64,000 nt of DNA from Weeksellaceae bacterium (GCA_022013695.1 JAKLPS010000033.1:1-64000), one strand, 5' to 3'; counted from the first letter of the stretch, positions 34,742 to 43,464 are shown. Notes: a model not told the origin generated them from the sequence alone. A program made the numbers and translations.

Positions 34742-34776
34742 TGCAATGTATATGCAATGTGTGCAATGCAAATATA
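34742..34776 (-). promoter_or_regulatory. integrase promoter with three TGCAATG repeats
   Basis: On the minus strand TATATTTG (34,769-34,776) is a -7 element 42 bases before the ATG. Between them TGCAATG occurs three times on the plus strand (34,742, 34,753, 34,762), spaced 11 and 9 bases. These may be integrase arm sites or an autoregulatory operator. Confidence 0.5.
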
Positions 34777-35093
34777 AGATAATATTAGAAAATAATCATT
34801 ACATTTGTGCTGTAAATCAATGTTTTATTTGTTTTCTTTTTCTTTTGTTTTCATTAAAAATACCCGTCTGGGGTACAAAATAGCCTTGATAATCGATTGA
34901 TTGTCAGGGTTTTTTGTTCATCTATCTTCTTTTTTTCATGCTTTCTCAGCATTGCTTTGTGATGTCTCCTCTGTTTGTTGTAATCTTTGGCAATAGCCCC
35001 GATTGTAGTGGAAATCCTTTTTCTTTTTTTGAAAGAAAAAGATTGCAACGGAAAGCGGGAGATAGCTCCCAAGAAAAATTAAAATCTGAAGTA
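34777..35093. other. gap between integrase and ribH; probable right end of the element
   Basis: No gene is seen. The first ~200 bases are AT-rich and hold a CCCGTCTGGGG patch at about 34,863-34,873 that might belong to the attachment site. The last ~100 bases hold the second copy of the dispersed palindromic element. The border between element and core chromosome should lie between 34,800 and 34,990. Confidence 0.45.
34993..35070 (+). repeat. dispersed ~80-base palindromic element, copy B
   Basis: It starts ATAGCCCCGAT, continues GGAAATCCTTTTT, has an AT loop, then AAAAAGATTGCAACGGA and ends GGGAGATAGCTCCC. It matches copy A at 11,610-11,692 over both arms. It lies 24 bases from the ribH stop codon and has the same orientation relative to its upstream gene as copy A. 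Confidence 0.75.
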
Positions 35094-35579
35094 TTAGTTT
35101 GATTTGTTGTTGAAATCGATCATTTTCAGGGCAGTGACGGCCGCTTCCACGCCTTTGTTACCAAGACTTCCACCGCTTCTGGCAATGGATTGCTCCTTGT
35201 TATCATCTGTCAAAAGACAAAATATGGCAGGGGTATCGGTCAAAATATTGCAGTCTTTGATACCTTGGGTGACACCAGCACAAACGTAGTCGAAATGAGG
35301 GGTTTCTCCTCGGATGACGTTTCCAATGGCAATCACGGCGGCAAATTTGCCAGAGCGGCAAAGCTTCATCGTTGCGAAACTGAGTTCAAATGCTCCTGGA
35401 ACGTAATAGATCTGAATGTTTTCTTCTTTGATACCTTCTGCTTTCAGCGTATCGAGGGCGCCATTTCTAAGGTTATAAGTGATAAAATCGTTCCACTCAG
35501 AAACGACAATGCCGATTGAATATTCATCGGCATTGGATATGTTGAGCGGTTTGTAATCCGAAAGATTTACAGTTGCCAT
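35094..35579 (-). CDS. ribH: 6,7-dimethyl-8-ribityllumazine synthase
   Basis: A 161-residue lumazine synthase, the penultimate enzyme of riboflavin synthesis, condensing the ribityl pyrimidinedione with a butanone phosphate. Motifs: SEWNDFITYNL (substrate loop), VPGAFELSFA, GNVIRGETPHFDYV with the catalytic His, and SGGSLGNKGVEAA. Length is normal. It starts three bases after the TPR gene and shares its promoter. The mobilizable element appears to have inserted downstream of its 3' end. Confidence 0.96.
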   Translation of the reverse strand: MATVNLSDYKPLNISNADEYSIGIVVSEWNDFITYNLRNGALDTLKAEGIKEENIQIYYVPGAFELSFATMKLCRSGKFAAVIAIGNVIRGETPHFDYVCAGVTQGIKDCNILTDTPAIFCLLTDDNKEQSIARSGGSLGNKGVEAAVTALKMIDFNNKSN

Positions 35580-35582
35580 ATT

Positions 35583-36287
35583 TTAATAATATTTGGTCAT
35601 TTCTATGAAAGCGTCGGACTGGCCGTTGTCATAATCCTGATATTTCTCGTCGATCGCGGCAAAATATTTTTTGGCATCTGCATTTTTCTTAAGTGCAAGA
35701 GCAAGCATTCCCGCTTTTTTTGTGAAATAGTACGTCGTGTAAGCATCATCTGATGCTGAAACCGCTTTATCTGCCATAGCCAGCGCATCTTCGCTTTTGT
35801 TGAGATTCGAGAGGCAATCTGCCATCGCACCATATTTAAGGGCCATCAACACTTTGTTTCCTGAGCTGAATTTGTCCAACAAATCGTAAGCTTTTTGATA
35901 ATTTCCTCTTTTAAACTCGATTAATCCAGCGTTGTACGCGGCTAATTTACCGGCTTTTGTGCTTCCGTATTGTTCATAAGTTCCTAGGAATCCGGGATTT
36001 GCAACCGATTTGCCGCCGAGAGCCAAATCTTCTTTGCCTTCTGTGAGGTTTTTCTGAGCAGAAAGGTAGCTTTTAGTTGCTTCTTCGTTTTTGGGACCGA
36101 GGATGAATTGCTGATAGCCGAACCAGCCTAAAACTGCTACTACCAAAATACCAAAGCCGATGCTAAGCGTTCTCGCATTTTTTTCTAAAAAGCCTTCGAT
36201 GTTAAGTGCTTCCTTATCAAGGTCTTTGAAGAATTCTACGGTTTCCTTTCCTTCCTTTTCGTTTTTCTTGTTATGTAGATCTGCCAT
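35583..36287 (-). CDS. tetratricopeptide membrane protein (YfgM-like)
   Basis: A 234-residue protein with a cytoplasmic acidic/basic N-terminus (1-40), one membrane helix (about 42-64, LSIGFGILVVAVLGWFGY) and a TPR-like periplasmic part (about 70-225) with repeats such as NAGLIEFKRGNYQKAYDLL and YGAMADCLSNLNKSEDAL. It resembles YfgM-type helpers at the Sec translocon. It has a strong promoter and is followed by ribH after three bases. Confidence 0.8.
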   Translation of the reverse strand: MADLHNKKNEKEGKETVEFFKDLDKEALNIEGFLEKNARTLSIGFGILVVAVLGWFGYQQFILGPKNEEATKSYLSAQKNLTEGKEDLALGGKSVANPGFLGTYEQYGSTKAGKLAAYNAGLIEFKRGNYQKAYDLLDKFSSGNKVLMALKYGAMADCLSNLNKSEDALAMADKAVSASDDAYTTYYFTKKAGMLALALKKNADAKKYFAAIDEKYQDYDNGQSDAFIEMTKYY

Positions 36288-36308
36288 AATTTTTCATTAA
36301 ATGAAGTG

Positions 36309-36339
36309 CAAATTTAATGCTTTACTTTTGATCTACAAA
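36309..36339 (-). promoter_or_regulatory. promoter of the TPR-ribH unit
   Basis: On the minus strand TTTG (36,336-36,339), a 19-base spacer and TAAATTTG (36,309-36,316) make an ideal Bacteroidota promoter 22 bases before the start codon. Confidence 0.7.
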
Positions 36340-36367
36340 AACTTCTTTTTTCAGATCGAAAATTTAT

Positions 36368-36904
36368 TTAATAGGTGAGGATAGAATAGACTTCGGTCCC
36401 AAATTTTTTGAGCCGTTCGTCGCCCTTCAGATCTTTCAATTCTATCAAAAAACTGAATTGGGCAGGGATTGCGCCTTGTTTCGAAACCAATTTTGCAGCG
36501 GCCTCCGTGGTGCCTCCGGTTGCCAAAAGATCGTCGTGGATCAAAACTCTTTGCCCTTCTTTGAGATGTCCGGTTTTCATTTCGATTTCTGCGGATCCAT
36601 ATTCTAGATCGTATTTTTCTCCGATGAAGGGTGGCGGTAGTTTTCCTGCTTTTCGGATCAAGACAAATGGAACGTCTAAGGCAGTGGCAATGGCAATACC
36701 AAATAAGTATCCGCGGCTTTCTATTCCGCAGACCACGTCCACTTTTCCCCTGCTGAAGGTCGCCAGATCGGCAATCACTTCTTCATAGAGTTTGGGTTGC
36801 AGAAAAATGGGACAGATATCTTTGAACTGGATGCCCGGCATTGGAAAATCAGGGATATTCTCTATCGTTTGCTCCAATTTCTGGATGAGTTCTGCTGATG
36901 CCAT
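36368..36904 (-). CDS. apt: adenine phosphoribosyltransferase
   Basis: A 178-residue type I phosphoribosyltransferase that salvages adenine to AMP using PRPP. Visible are the family N-terminus (IENIPDFPMPGIQFKDI), the GIESRGYLFG purine-side segment, RKAGKLP and the PRPP-binding motif VLIHDDLLATGGT. Length is typical. It starts 9 bases after the preceding lipoprotein gene. Confidence 0.95.
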   Translation of the reverse strand: MASAELIQKLEQTIENIPDFPMPGIQFKDICPIFLQPKLYEEVIADLATFSRGKVDVVCGIESRGYLFGIAIATALDVPFVLIRKAGKLPPPFIGEKYDLEYGSAEIEMKTGHLKEGQRVLIHDDLLATGGTTEAAAKLVSKQGAIPAQFSFLIELKDLKGDERLKKFGTEVYSILTY

Positions 36905-36913
36905 TATTTAATT

Positions 36914-38077
36914 TTAAGGATTGTTGATTTTATATGTAGTGATCTTCCAATTGTTGTTGACTGCCTTCAGGCCGTAGGTCACATTCAAAGAACTAACTTT
37001 TCCATTTTTATCCGTTAGGTCGTAAGTCACGTTCACGTTGGCAGAATTGTCTTTGTTGTACGGAACCGCAATATTTTTAACCACAATTTTCTTCACCGAG
37101 CCGAAACCGGAATTAGGATTGGAGAATTTGTCGTAAGATCCCCAATTTGGATTTTCGGCAATATCATAGGCCGCTTTCAAATTCTGACTCGAAATATTAT
37201 AGAGGAATTTATTGACCGTCGCCTTTGGATCTATGTTGGTCGCTTTAGGCGCTGCGGGTGCAAGGGCTTCTCCAGTTTCCGGATCTACCGAAGGCTGCGC
37301 CACGGCCAAAGAATCTACTACTTCTGGTACGGGCGGTGTATATAAAGCATTTCCGTTGACAGGTATTCCCATTTTGCTCATTTGCAAGAGCTTTTTGGTT
37401 GTTTTTACAGATAATTTGATATCGATTTGATCTTCAAAAATTTTCTCTTTGGGTAGAGACGAATATGTGATCGTAAATCCTCGGAATGCATTATCCTGCA
37501 TTAGATTTTTGGATGTTGAAATTTTAGTTCCGCCGCTGGAAACTTCCAAAATTGTTTCCAAAGCCGCCCCTTCGAAATCAACTTTTCTACCATTGTTGTC
37601 AATTAGTTGGGGAATGATGATTAAGCCTTTGGAGCCCGTCAGACTGTCGCCGGCAATATTTCTGATCACGATGTTTAGTCCCGCAGCTTCGATGTCGTTA
37701 AAGTCTTTTTCGGTAGCGGCATCATTTCCAAAAATGTTCATTTGTCCCAGACTTGGAGGCGCGTTGCTGCTCCACGCTATTCCGTTTTTCTGTGCCACTT
37801 CGTCTGCCATTGCGAGGATTTCTGCTGTTTTCTTCCCGTTCAGAAGCTTTCCGAGCGCTGCGATTTCTGCGATGTCGCCGTCTGCTTCTACACCAAAGGT
37901 TTTCAGAATATAAAGCGCCTCATTGAATTTGACTTGTTGCAAAGTTGGCAAGCTGGAAGCCATATCGTTGATACTTTCCTGAAAACTCATCCGATTGCTG
38001 CCATCTACTTTTGTTTTTTTGCAACTAATTGTAAACATCAACAAAGTGACTAATAGACAGTATTTTATGAATTTCAT
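36914..38077 (-). CDS. Bacteroidota lipoprotein of unknown function
   Basis: A 387-residue predicted lipoprotein (lipobox ending Cys19, FTISC). Residues about 30-110 are helical, with FQESINDMASSLPTLQQVKF and ILKTFGVEADGDIAEIAAL, resembling small DUF6694-type lipoproteins. The middle is beta-rich, and the last ~110 residues look like a domain with a conserved KAAYDIAENPNWGSYDKF start and a beta-sheet end. A Pro/Ala-rich linker (about 255-290) separates the halves. No reaction is known. It precedes apt by 9 bases. Confidence 0.65.
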   Translation of the reverse strand: MKFIKYCLLVTLLMFTISCKKTKVDGSNRMSFQESINDMASSLPTLQQVKFNEALYILKTFGVEADGDIAEIAALGKLLNGKKTAEILAMADEVAQKNGIAWSSNAPPSLGQMNIFGNDAATEKDFNDIEAAGLNIVIRNIAGDSLTGSKGLIIIPQLIDNNGRKVDFEGAALETILEVSSGGTKISTSKNLMQDNAFRGFTITYSSLPKEKIFEDQIDIKLSVKTTKKLLQMSKMGIPVNGNALYTPPVPEVVDSLAVAQPSVDPETGEALAPAAPKATNIDPKATVNKFLYNISSQNLKAAYDIAENPNWGSYDKFSNPNSGFGSVKKIVVKNIAVPYNKDNSANVNVTYDLTDKNGKVSSLNVTYGLKAVNNNWKITTYKINNP

Positions 38078-38227
38078 TTTAATAAAGATTTCTTTTTAAA
38101 TGTAAGACTTTTGATTGATGGTGACGTTCTGAGATCAAATAATATGCAAAATTAAATTTTAAATTCAGAATACTTAGATTTTTCAAAGAAAATTAAAAAA
38201 AGTAACTTTACGGAAAAATTAGATTGG

Positions 38228-38659
38228 ATGCAGAATAAACTCAAAATAGAGATTCATAGTTTTTCTTACAAAAAAGGAGGAATCCCAAAGGATAAAACCG
38301 AAAATGGCGGCGGATTCGTCTTCGATTGCCGCGGAATCCTGAATCCCGGAAGAATAGAAGAATACAAGGCAAAGACCGGAATAGATATCGATGTGCAGAA
38401 GTTCTTGGAAACCAAAACCGAAATGCCCAATTTTTTGGAAGCTGTACAATCTATATTGTCACTCAGTATTGAGAATTATTTAAGTCGCGGTTTTGAGCAT
38501 CTGCAAATCAATTTCGGTTGTACCGGTGGGCAGCATCGTTCGGTTTACTCTGCAATTAAAACGGCGGAATTCATCAAAGAAAAGTATCCTGAGACAGAAG
38601 TGTCCGTTTATCACGACGAGCAATTACATCTTAATTTATCATCGATAAGTGATAATTAA
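38228..38659 (+). CDS. RapZ C-terminal-domain family protein
   Basis: A 143-residue protein equivalent to the C-terminal domain of RapZ: SFSYKKGGIP at the start, FDCRGILNPGR, and the anion-binding motif CTGGQHRSVY. It lacks the N-terminal P-loop kinase-like domain. In enterobacteria this domain binds the glucosamine-phosphate signal and RNA, but the stand-alone Bacteroidota form has no proven role. It lies upstream of a sugar nucleotidyltransferase gene, so a link to cell-wall sugar metabolism is possible. Confidence 0.85.
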   Translation: MQNKLKIEIHSFSYKKGGIPKDKTENGGGFVFDCRGILNPGRIEEYKAKTGIDIDVQKFLETKTEMPNFLEAVQSILSLSIENYLSRGFEHLQINFGCTGGQHRSVYSAIKTAEFIKEKYPETEVSVYHDEQLHLNLSSISDN

Positions 38660-38717
38660 TAATTGATTTTTATCTCTCATTATTTAGCATTAATCAGTTA
38701 TTATTTAGTCTTAAAAT
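38648..38717. repeat. period-7 array ending at a start codon
   Basis: Ten heptamers such as AGTGATA, ATTAATA, TTTAGCA, TTAATCA, GTTATTA and TTTAGTC fill the gap between two genes. The array starts within the last codons of the RapZ-C gene and ends exactly at the ATG of the next. Confidence 0.55.
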
Positions 38718-39431
38718 ATGAAAGCATTAATATTTGCTGCAGGCAAGGGAACTCGGCTGAAACCTTTTACTGATGAGCATCCGAAAGCTTTAGCAAAAGT
38801 AAATGGAGTCCCACTTCTCGAACGAAATATCAAATATCTGCAAGGTTTTGGCATCAATGATTTTGTCATTAATATTCACCATTTCGGAGGACAGATTCTC
38901 GCTTATTTGGCAGAGAATGACAACTTCGGAGCAAGCATCGAGATCTCCAACGAGCACGAAGAACTATTGGAAACCGGCGGCGGATTGCTCTTTGCCAAAA
39001 GATTTCTCGAGAACGAAAAATCATTTCTAATCATGAATGTCGATATACTGACAGATCTGAATATCAGCAATTTCATCCGACTGCACGAAGCGAAAGCGGC
39101 GATGATCACTTTGGCCGTCTCGGACAGAGAAAGTTCTAGAAAACTGATGTTCAACGAAAAAATGTTCCTCAAAGGCTGGAGAAATCTTTTGACGAACAAA
39201 AAAACAATCTTTGGCGGGATTTTCAAATTAAGAGAATTGGCTTTCAGCGGCGTTCACTGCGTGAATTCTGAGATTTTTGATAAGATGACCAGAACGGGAA
39301 AATTTTCTATTATGGATGAATATATGGACTTGATGAAAGAAGATCTTATTATAGGATATCAGCATACTTCCAATTTGGTGGATGTGGGTCGACCAGAATC
39401 GATCGTAGAAGCCGAAAAAATTTTCAAATGA
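38718..39431 (+). CDS. sugar-phosphate nucleotidyltransferase (MurU-like)
   Basis: A 237-residue single-domain nucleotidyltransferase. The signature AAGKGTRLKPFTDEHPKAL is at residues 7-25, the NVDIL metal site near 103, and GVHCVNSEIF plus MDEYMDLM follow. It resembles N-acetylmuramate-1-phosphate uridylyltransferase (MurU) and mannose-1-phosphate guanylyltransferases; the exact sugar is uncertain. Its stop overlaps the next start (ATGA), so it is cotranslated with the LOG-type gene. Confidence 0.85.
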   Translation: MKALIFAAGKGTRLKPFTDEHPKALAKVNGVPLLERNIKYLQGFGINDFVINIHHFGGQILAYLAENDNFGASIEISNEHEELLETGGGLLFAKRFLENEKSFLIMNVDILTDLNISNFIRLHEAKAAMITLAVSDRESSRKLMFNEKMFLKGWRNLLTNKKTIFGGIFKLRELAFSGVHCVNSEIFDKMTRTGKFSIMDEYMDLMKEDLIIGYQHTSNLVDVGRPESIVEAEKIFK

Positions 39432-40138
39432 GAGAACAGGACGACGACAAAAGGCTGAAAGAAAGTCTGCGCCAAAAGACTTGGGACGAGACTATTACCA
39501 AAGACAGTTGGATGGTTTTCCGCGTGATGTCCGAGTTTGTAGACGGCTATGAGAAAATGGCGAGCATTGGCCCTTGCGTTTCTATCTTTGGATCGGCGCG
39601 GCTGAAGGAAGATAGTTTATACTATCAAATGGTGGTGGATATAGCAAAAAAGATCACGGAGATCGGCTTTGGTGTCATTACCGGCGGCGGACCCGGAATT
39701 ATGGAAGCCGCCAACCGAGGCGCCAGCGGACATGGAAAATCCATCGGTTTGAATATCGATTTGCCTTTTGAACAACATTTTAATCGGTATGTGGACAAAG
39801 GTTATACGATTAATTTTGACTATTTTTTTGTCCGAAAGGTAATGTTTGTGAAATATTCTCAAGGTTTTGTAGTGATGCCTGGCGGTTTCGGAACTCTGGA
39901 TGAACTGTCCGAAGCACTCACGCTAATACAGACCAATAAAATTGGTAGATTTCCAATTGTCCTCGTTGGAAGTGCCTTCTGGAGCGGATTGCTGGATTGG
40001 TTTACCGCCACTTTGCTGAAAGAAGGTTTGATTGCGGAGCGCGATCTGTCACTTTTCAGAATTGTGGATAGTGCCGATGATGCCGTGGCTCATATCAAGG
40101 CATTCTACGACAAATACTCCGTGAGTGTCAACTTCTGA
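39428..40138 (+). CDS. LOG-family (TIGR00730) nucleotide phosphoribohydrolase
   Basis: A 236-residue Rossmann-fold protein of the LOG (lysine decarboxylase-like) family. The diagnostic GGGPGIMEAANRGA and PGGFGTLDELSEALT motifs lie near residues 85 and 155. Members release the base from nucleoside 5'-monophosphates (cytokinin riboside phosphates in plants; AMP or PpnN-type activity in bacteria). The older name lysine decarboxylase is wrong for this family. Confidence 0.9.
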   Translation: MREQDDDKRLKESLRQKTWDETITKDSWMVFRVMSEFVDGYEKMASIGPCVSIFGSARLKEDSLYYQMVVDIAKKITEIGFGVITGGGPGIMEAANRGASGHGKSIGLNIDLPFEQHFNRYVDKGYTINFDYFFVRKVMFVKYSQGFVVMPGGFGTLDELSEALTLIQTNKIGRFPIVLVGSAFWSGLLDWFTATLLKEGLIAERDLSLFRIVDSADDAVAHIKAFYDKYSVSVNF

Positions 40139-40197
40139 CCCGTGGCATATATTTTGACCCCCAATAATTAATAAAAGTTATTTAAAATTAAATTAAG

Positions 40198-40671
40198 ATG
40201 AAAAAATCAGTACTTATAATATCTCTCGGAATCTTGCTCGTCGGGCTTTTTAGCTTTGCGAAGGCGGATTTCTTTTCCTCAATGACCAAAGTGGATTACA
40301 TCGATGGCACCAAAACTTTGAAATTCACCACCAAACTCAATACTTCTCATATCGCGCAAGCGGTGAAAATAGATCCGGCAACAGCCGGCTTTGAAGCAGA
40401 AGTGAAAAAATATGTTAATAATAATGTCGATATTGCTATCAACGGCGCTGCCAAAGAATTAACTTTCACGGGAAGCCAAGTCAACGGAGAATCCGTTTGG
40501 GTTTATTATGAAGCGAATGGCATTTCCGACATTTCAAGTTTGAAAATAAGAAACAGTATTTTAATCGGGCAGTTTCCAAAACAAGTCAATATCGTGAATA
40601 TCACGTACAAAGGCACTTTGAAAACCCTTAACTTCCAGAAAGGGAAAGAAACGGCGGAGGTTACTTTCTAA
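40198..40671 (+). CDS. DUF6702-like exported protein
   Basis: A 157-residue protein with signal peptide (about 1-23, ending FAKAD), then a beta-rich body with TKVDYIDGTKTLKFTTKL, VWVYYEA and VNIVNITYKGTLKTLNF. It resembles the DUF6702 family of small exported Bacteroidota proteins. Function unknown. A terminator follows. Confidence 0.72.
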   Translation: MKKSVLIISLGILLVGLFSFAKADFFSSMTKVDYIDGTKTLKFTTKLNTSHIAQAVKIDPATAGFEAEVKKYVNNNVDIAINGAAKELTFTGSQVNGESVWVYYEANGISDISSLKIRNSILIGQFPKQVNIVNITYKGTLKTLNFQKGKETAEVTF

Positions 40672-40678
40672 AAAAATT

Positions 40679-40704
40679 AAATCGGTCAACTGGCCGATTT
40701 TTTT
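40679..40704. terminator. bidirectional terminator
   Basis: AAATCGG pairs with CCGATTT around TCAACTGG and is followed by four T. It separates the DUF6702-like gene from the convergent cbb3 locus. Confidence 0.8.
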
Positions 40705-40718
40705 ATGTGTTTGTTTAA

Positions 40719-41456
40719 CTAATGACAATTTGTATGATCCGTATGAAAACCGTCCGTAGAATGATTCACATGCAAAGATTCCGAATGTGGTGAAACGTAA
40801 GGGATTCCCAGTTCCAAACCTCTTAAAATAAATAAACCTCCGAGAATAATCATCATTACTGGAATTACTTTTAAGATTCTTACTCTGAAAGCTGTCGTGA
40901 TAAAATTCCCCAAGTAAACAACGGCGAACATAAATGGAAAAGTTCCCAATCCGAAGAGGAACATAAAGAGAGAACTTTGCCAAATTCCGCCAGCTGCTAG
41001 AGAAGCTGTCAAAGCCATATAAACCATTCCGCAAGGTAAAAGTCCGTTAAGGATTCCGGTTGCGAAACGTGATTTGAAATCGGGGCGTTGTAAGATTTTT
41101 CCAAGTTTCATCTTTACCTGTAATAAACCTTTGGAAACAAGTGGGATTTTTGATGCGAAATCCTTTCCTCCAAATGAAAAAATTGCCATCACAATCAATA
41201 AAATTCCAACTAAAACAGTCAGATATTTTTGAAAACCTGCGAATTCAAAACTTTGCCCGATGATTCCCAAAATTGCTCCAAGAATAGAGTAGGTGAGAAT
41301 CCTTCCGAATTGATAAGTGAGATTCTGTAAATAGAAATTAGCTTTTTGATTCCTCGTCAATCCCATCGAAAGCGCAATTGGACCACACATACCGATGCAA
41401 TGGAATCCGGACGCGAATCCCAGACCGATAGCCGATATGACGAGTGCTATTTCCAT
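40719..41456 (-). CDS. SafE/TauE-like membrane protein at the end of the cbb3 locus
   Basis: A 245-residue membrane protein with six hydrophobic segments. It starts GFASGFHCIGMCGPIALSMGL, the Cys pair near residues 20-24 typical of the SafE_2/UreH-like group related to CcdA. A second TGILNGLLPCGMVYMAL segment follows. The last 20 residues are His-rich (HSESLHVNHSTDGFHTDHT), suggesting metal binding. In cbb3 loci this family is linked to copper or haem supply. Its start overlaps the end of the FixH-like gene by 10 bases. Confidence 0.82.
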   Translation of the reverse strand: MEIALVISAIGLGFASGFHCIGMCGPIALSMGLTRNQKANFYLQNLTYQFGRILTYSILGAILGIIGQSFEFAGFQKYLTVLVGILLIVMAIFSFGGKDFASKIPLVSKGLLQVKMKLGKILQRPDFKSRFATGILNGLLPCGMVYMALTASLAAGGIWQSSLFMFLFGLGTFPFMFAVVYLGNFITTAFRVRILKVIPVMMIILGGLFILRGLELGIPYVSPHSESLHVNHSTDGFHTDHTNCH

Positions 41457-41896
41457 AAGATGTCATAATCTACTTGATACGGTTTCTTATTTTCTTTCCA
41501 TTTTAATTTTAAGGTGTATGACCCTTTCGAGATGACTTTTGCAGGGATTAGCAAGAGATTGTGTTGCAAAGTCGCTTCTTTTTTCACATCCAGATTTGAA
41601 TCATCGGTGCGGAAAAGAATAAAATTTGCTGTGTTGTTATCCACTTTGCTGCCTTCTGGGAAAGTGATCAAAATGCCTTCGCTGCTTGCTTTGCAAGTCG
41701 GGATTTGTGCTAATTTTGCGGCATTATTTTTCGCATCGATAATATCTTGGTATTGCAATTCTTCCTCATAATAATTATCCGAGACCATTTCTGCATTCTG
41801 CTTGCCTATCGGAAAAATAAAGATCAGAAAAAGGATAAAAACTATAAAACAGCCCAGCGCAATCGCCAATCCGTGTCCCCAATTTAAATGTTTCAT
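41447..41896 (-). CDS. ccoH: FixH-like cbb3 oxidase assembly protein
   Basis: A 149-residue protein with one N-terminal membrane helix (about 8-30), NYYEEELQYQ near residue 42, the FixH hallmark, and a periplasmic beta domain. FixH/CcoH helps assemble cbb3 oxidase. It lies four bases after ccoG and overlaps the next gene. Confidence 0.87.
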   Translation of the reverse strand: MKHLNWGHGLAIALGCFIVFILFLIFIFPIGKQNAEMVSDNYYEEELQYQDIIDAKNNAAKLAQIPTCKASSEGILITFPEGSKVDNNTANFILFRTDDSNLDVKKEATLQHNLLLIPAKVISKGSYTLKLKWKENKKPYQVDYDILWK

Positions 41897-41899
41897 GGG

Positions 41900-43351
41900 T
41901 TAAAATTGAAATTTAAAAGGCCCCTCAAAATAAGTGCTGTAAGAATCCAGCAACTCGCCATTCATATCATAAACCCCTAATTTCAGATTCTGTTTGGAGA
42001 GCTTGATCTGGCTTTGCGGGAAACTGATATTGATCGTCCCTTTGGTTATTTTATCCCGTTTCATGATAATTTTGCTAGAGCTTCCGGAGGATATTTCTCC
42101 ATTGTTCGGTTCGATGATTTTGATGATCACCGTCTTGTTCTCGTTCGATTTATTAAGGAAAGTATAGTTGTAAATATTGGTAATTTTTCCATCTTTAAGG
42201 AAGAAGGTAGATCCTGGAGGTTTTAGGAATTTAGCCTCCATTTCGCCTCTGTTGTAAAGCAAACCACCCAAGAAAGCGACCAAAAGTATCAAGACTACAG
42301 AATAGGCTTTCATTTTTCCGGAGAATTTGAATTGCTTTTGCTCTTCGATTTCTTTTTCCGAGGCATAGCGGACTAAGCCCGTGGGAAGCCCCACTTTCAC
42401 CATTACTTCATCGCAAGCATCGATGCAAGCAGTGCAGTTTACGCATTCCAGTTGCTGACCATCTCGAATGTCGATGCCTGTTGGGCAGACTACAACGCAC
42501 TGTTTACAATCGATGCAGTCTCCTTTGCCCTCTGCTCTTCTGTCTTCGCCTTTTTTCCATTTAGCTCGGTTTTCACCTCGTTTGTAATCGTAGAAAACGT
42601 TGATTGTTTCTTTGTCGATTAGGACCGCTTGCAATCTGCCATACGGACAGACCATTGTACAAACCTGCTCGCGGAACCAGGCAAAAACAAAGTAAAATGC
42701 CGAAGTGAAAAGGATCATTACCAAAAAATTAGTTGGTTTTTCAAATGGCCCCTGCTGCATAATATTCAAAACTTCCTCGTAACCAACAATATACATGAAC
42801 ATAATATGCGTAATGAAAACGGAAATCAGAATAAATATAAACCACTTCAGGGATCTTTTCCAGATTTTTTCGGCATCCCAAGGCTGATTGTCCAGACGGA
42901 TCTGTTTGTTTCGATCGCCCTCGATTGCATACTCTATTTTACGAAAGATCATTTCCAGAAAAATGGTTTGAGGACAGATCCATCCGCAGAATATCCTTCC
43001 GAATACGACCGTAAAAATGATAATGAAAATGAGTGAAACAATGGCTCCCAGAGCAATTATAAAAAAATCTTGCGGATAAAAAGGATGTCCCAGAATAAAA
43101 AATTGCCGATCGATGATATTCAGCATCAGAACGGAATTCCCGTTTATTTTTAAGAAAGGAATAGTAAATAAGACTAATAAAAGGAAGGTGCTTACTATGG
43201 TTCTGTAATTGGTGTATTTTCCTTTAGGTTTTTTTGGAAACACCCACTTTCTTTTTCCTGTACTGTCCATTGTCCCCACAGAATCTCTGAATGTTTCAGC
43301 GTCTGCAATCCAGCTTTCGGCCTCGTTGTATTTCTTCTCTGTAGTACTCAT
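41900..43351 (-). CDS. ccoG: cbb3 oxidase accessory ferredoxin-like protein CcoG
   Basis: A 483-residue membrane protein with about five membrane segments and two [4Fe-4S] ferredoxin motifs, CIDCKQCVVVCP and CVNCTACIDACD, near residues 270-315. FGRIFCGWICPQTIF and REQVCTMVCPYGR are CcoG/FixG signatures. CcoG reduces copper for the oxidase copper centre. The C-terminal ~110 residues form an Ig-like periplasmic domain. It lies within the minus-strand cbb3 gene row. Confidence 0.94.
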   Translation of the reverse strand: MSTTEKKYNEAESWIADAETFRDSVGTMDSTGKRKWVFPKKPKGKYTNYRTIVSTFLLLVLFTIPFLKINGNSVLMLNIIDRQFFILGHPFYPQDFFIIALGAIVSLIFIIIFTVVFGRIFCGWICPQTIFLEMIFRKIEYAIEGDRNKQIRLDNQPWDAEKIWKRSLKWFIFILISVFITHIMFMYIVGYEEVLNIMQQGPFEKPTNFLVMILFTSAFYFVFAWFREQVCTMVCPYGRLQAVLIDKETINVFYDYKRGENRAKWKKGEDRRAEGKGDCIDCKQCVVVCPTGIDIRDGQQLECVNCTACIDACDEVMVKVGLPTGLVRYASEKEIEEQKQFKFSGKMKAYSVVLILLVAFLGGLLYNRGEMEAKFLKPPGSTFFLKDGKITNIYNYTFLNKSNENKTVIIKIIEPNNGEISSGSSSKIIMKRDKITKGTINISFPQSQIKLSKQNLKLGVYDMNGELLDSYSTYFEGPFKFQF

Positions 43352-43464
43352 AATATTTAGATAAAAAAAGAGATAGTCACGAGAATGAAATCGTTGTAAT
43401 GCTTTTCATTTTCAAATCATTCTGTGGAGAATGATACTTTTTTGACCGTCTCTTCTGTACGATA

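Larger units (their letters stand above)
28790..34776 (-). mobile_element. mobilizable integrative element (int, rep/primase, mob)
   Basis: Six genes on one strand form the standard kit of a Bacteroidota mobilizable element: tyrosine integrase, unknown protein, HTH/excisionase-like protein, RepA-like ATPase, primase and MobV relaxase. It carries no conjugation (tra) genes, so it would need a helper element. The exact ends are not resolved: I found no convincing direct repeat. The span given covers only the recognised genes. The Rhs locus and the IS to the left may be its cargo or a neighbour. Confidence 0.75.

Noticed and set aside
34854-35072. 72-residue minus-strand open frame near ribH
   Set aside because: It is the translation of the dispersed palindromic element and neighbouring AT-rich DNA; basic and low-complexity, no family resemblance.
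39428-40138. lysine decarboxylase
   Set aside because: The GGGPGIMEA and PGGxGT motifs define LOG-family phosphoribohydrolases; the older name is a known misannotation.
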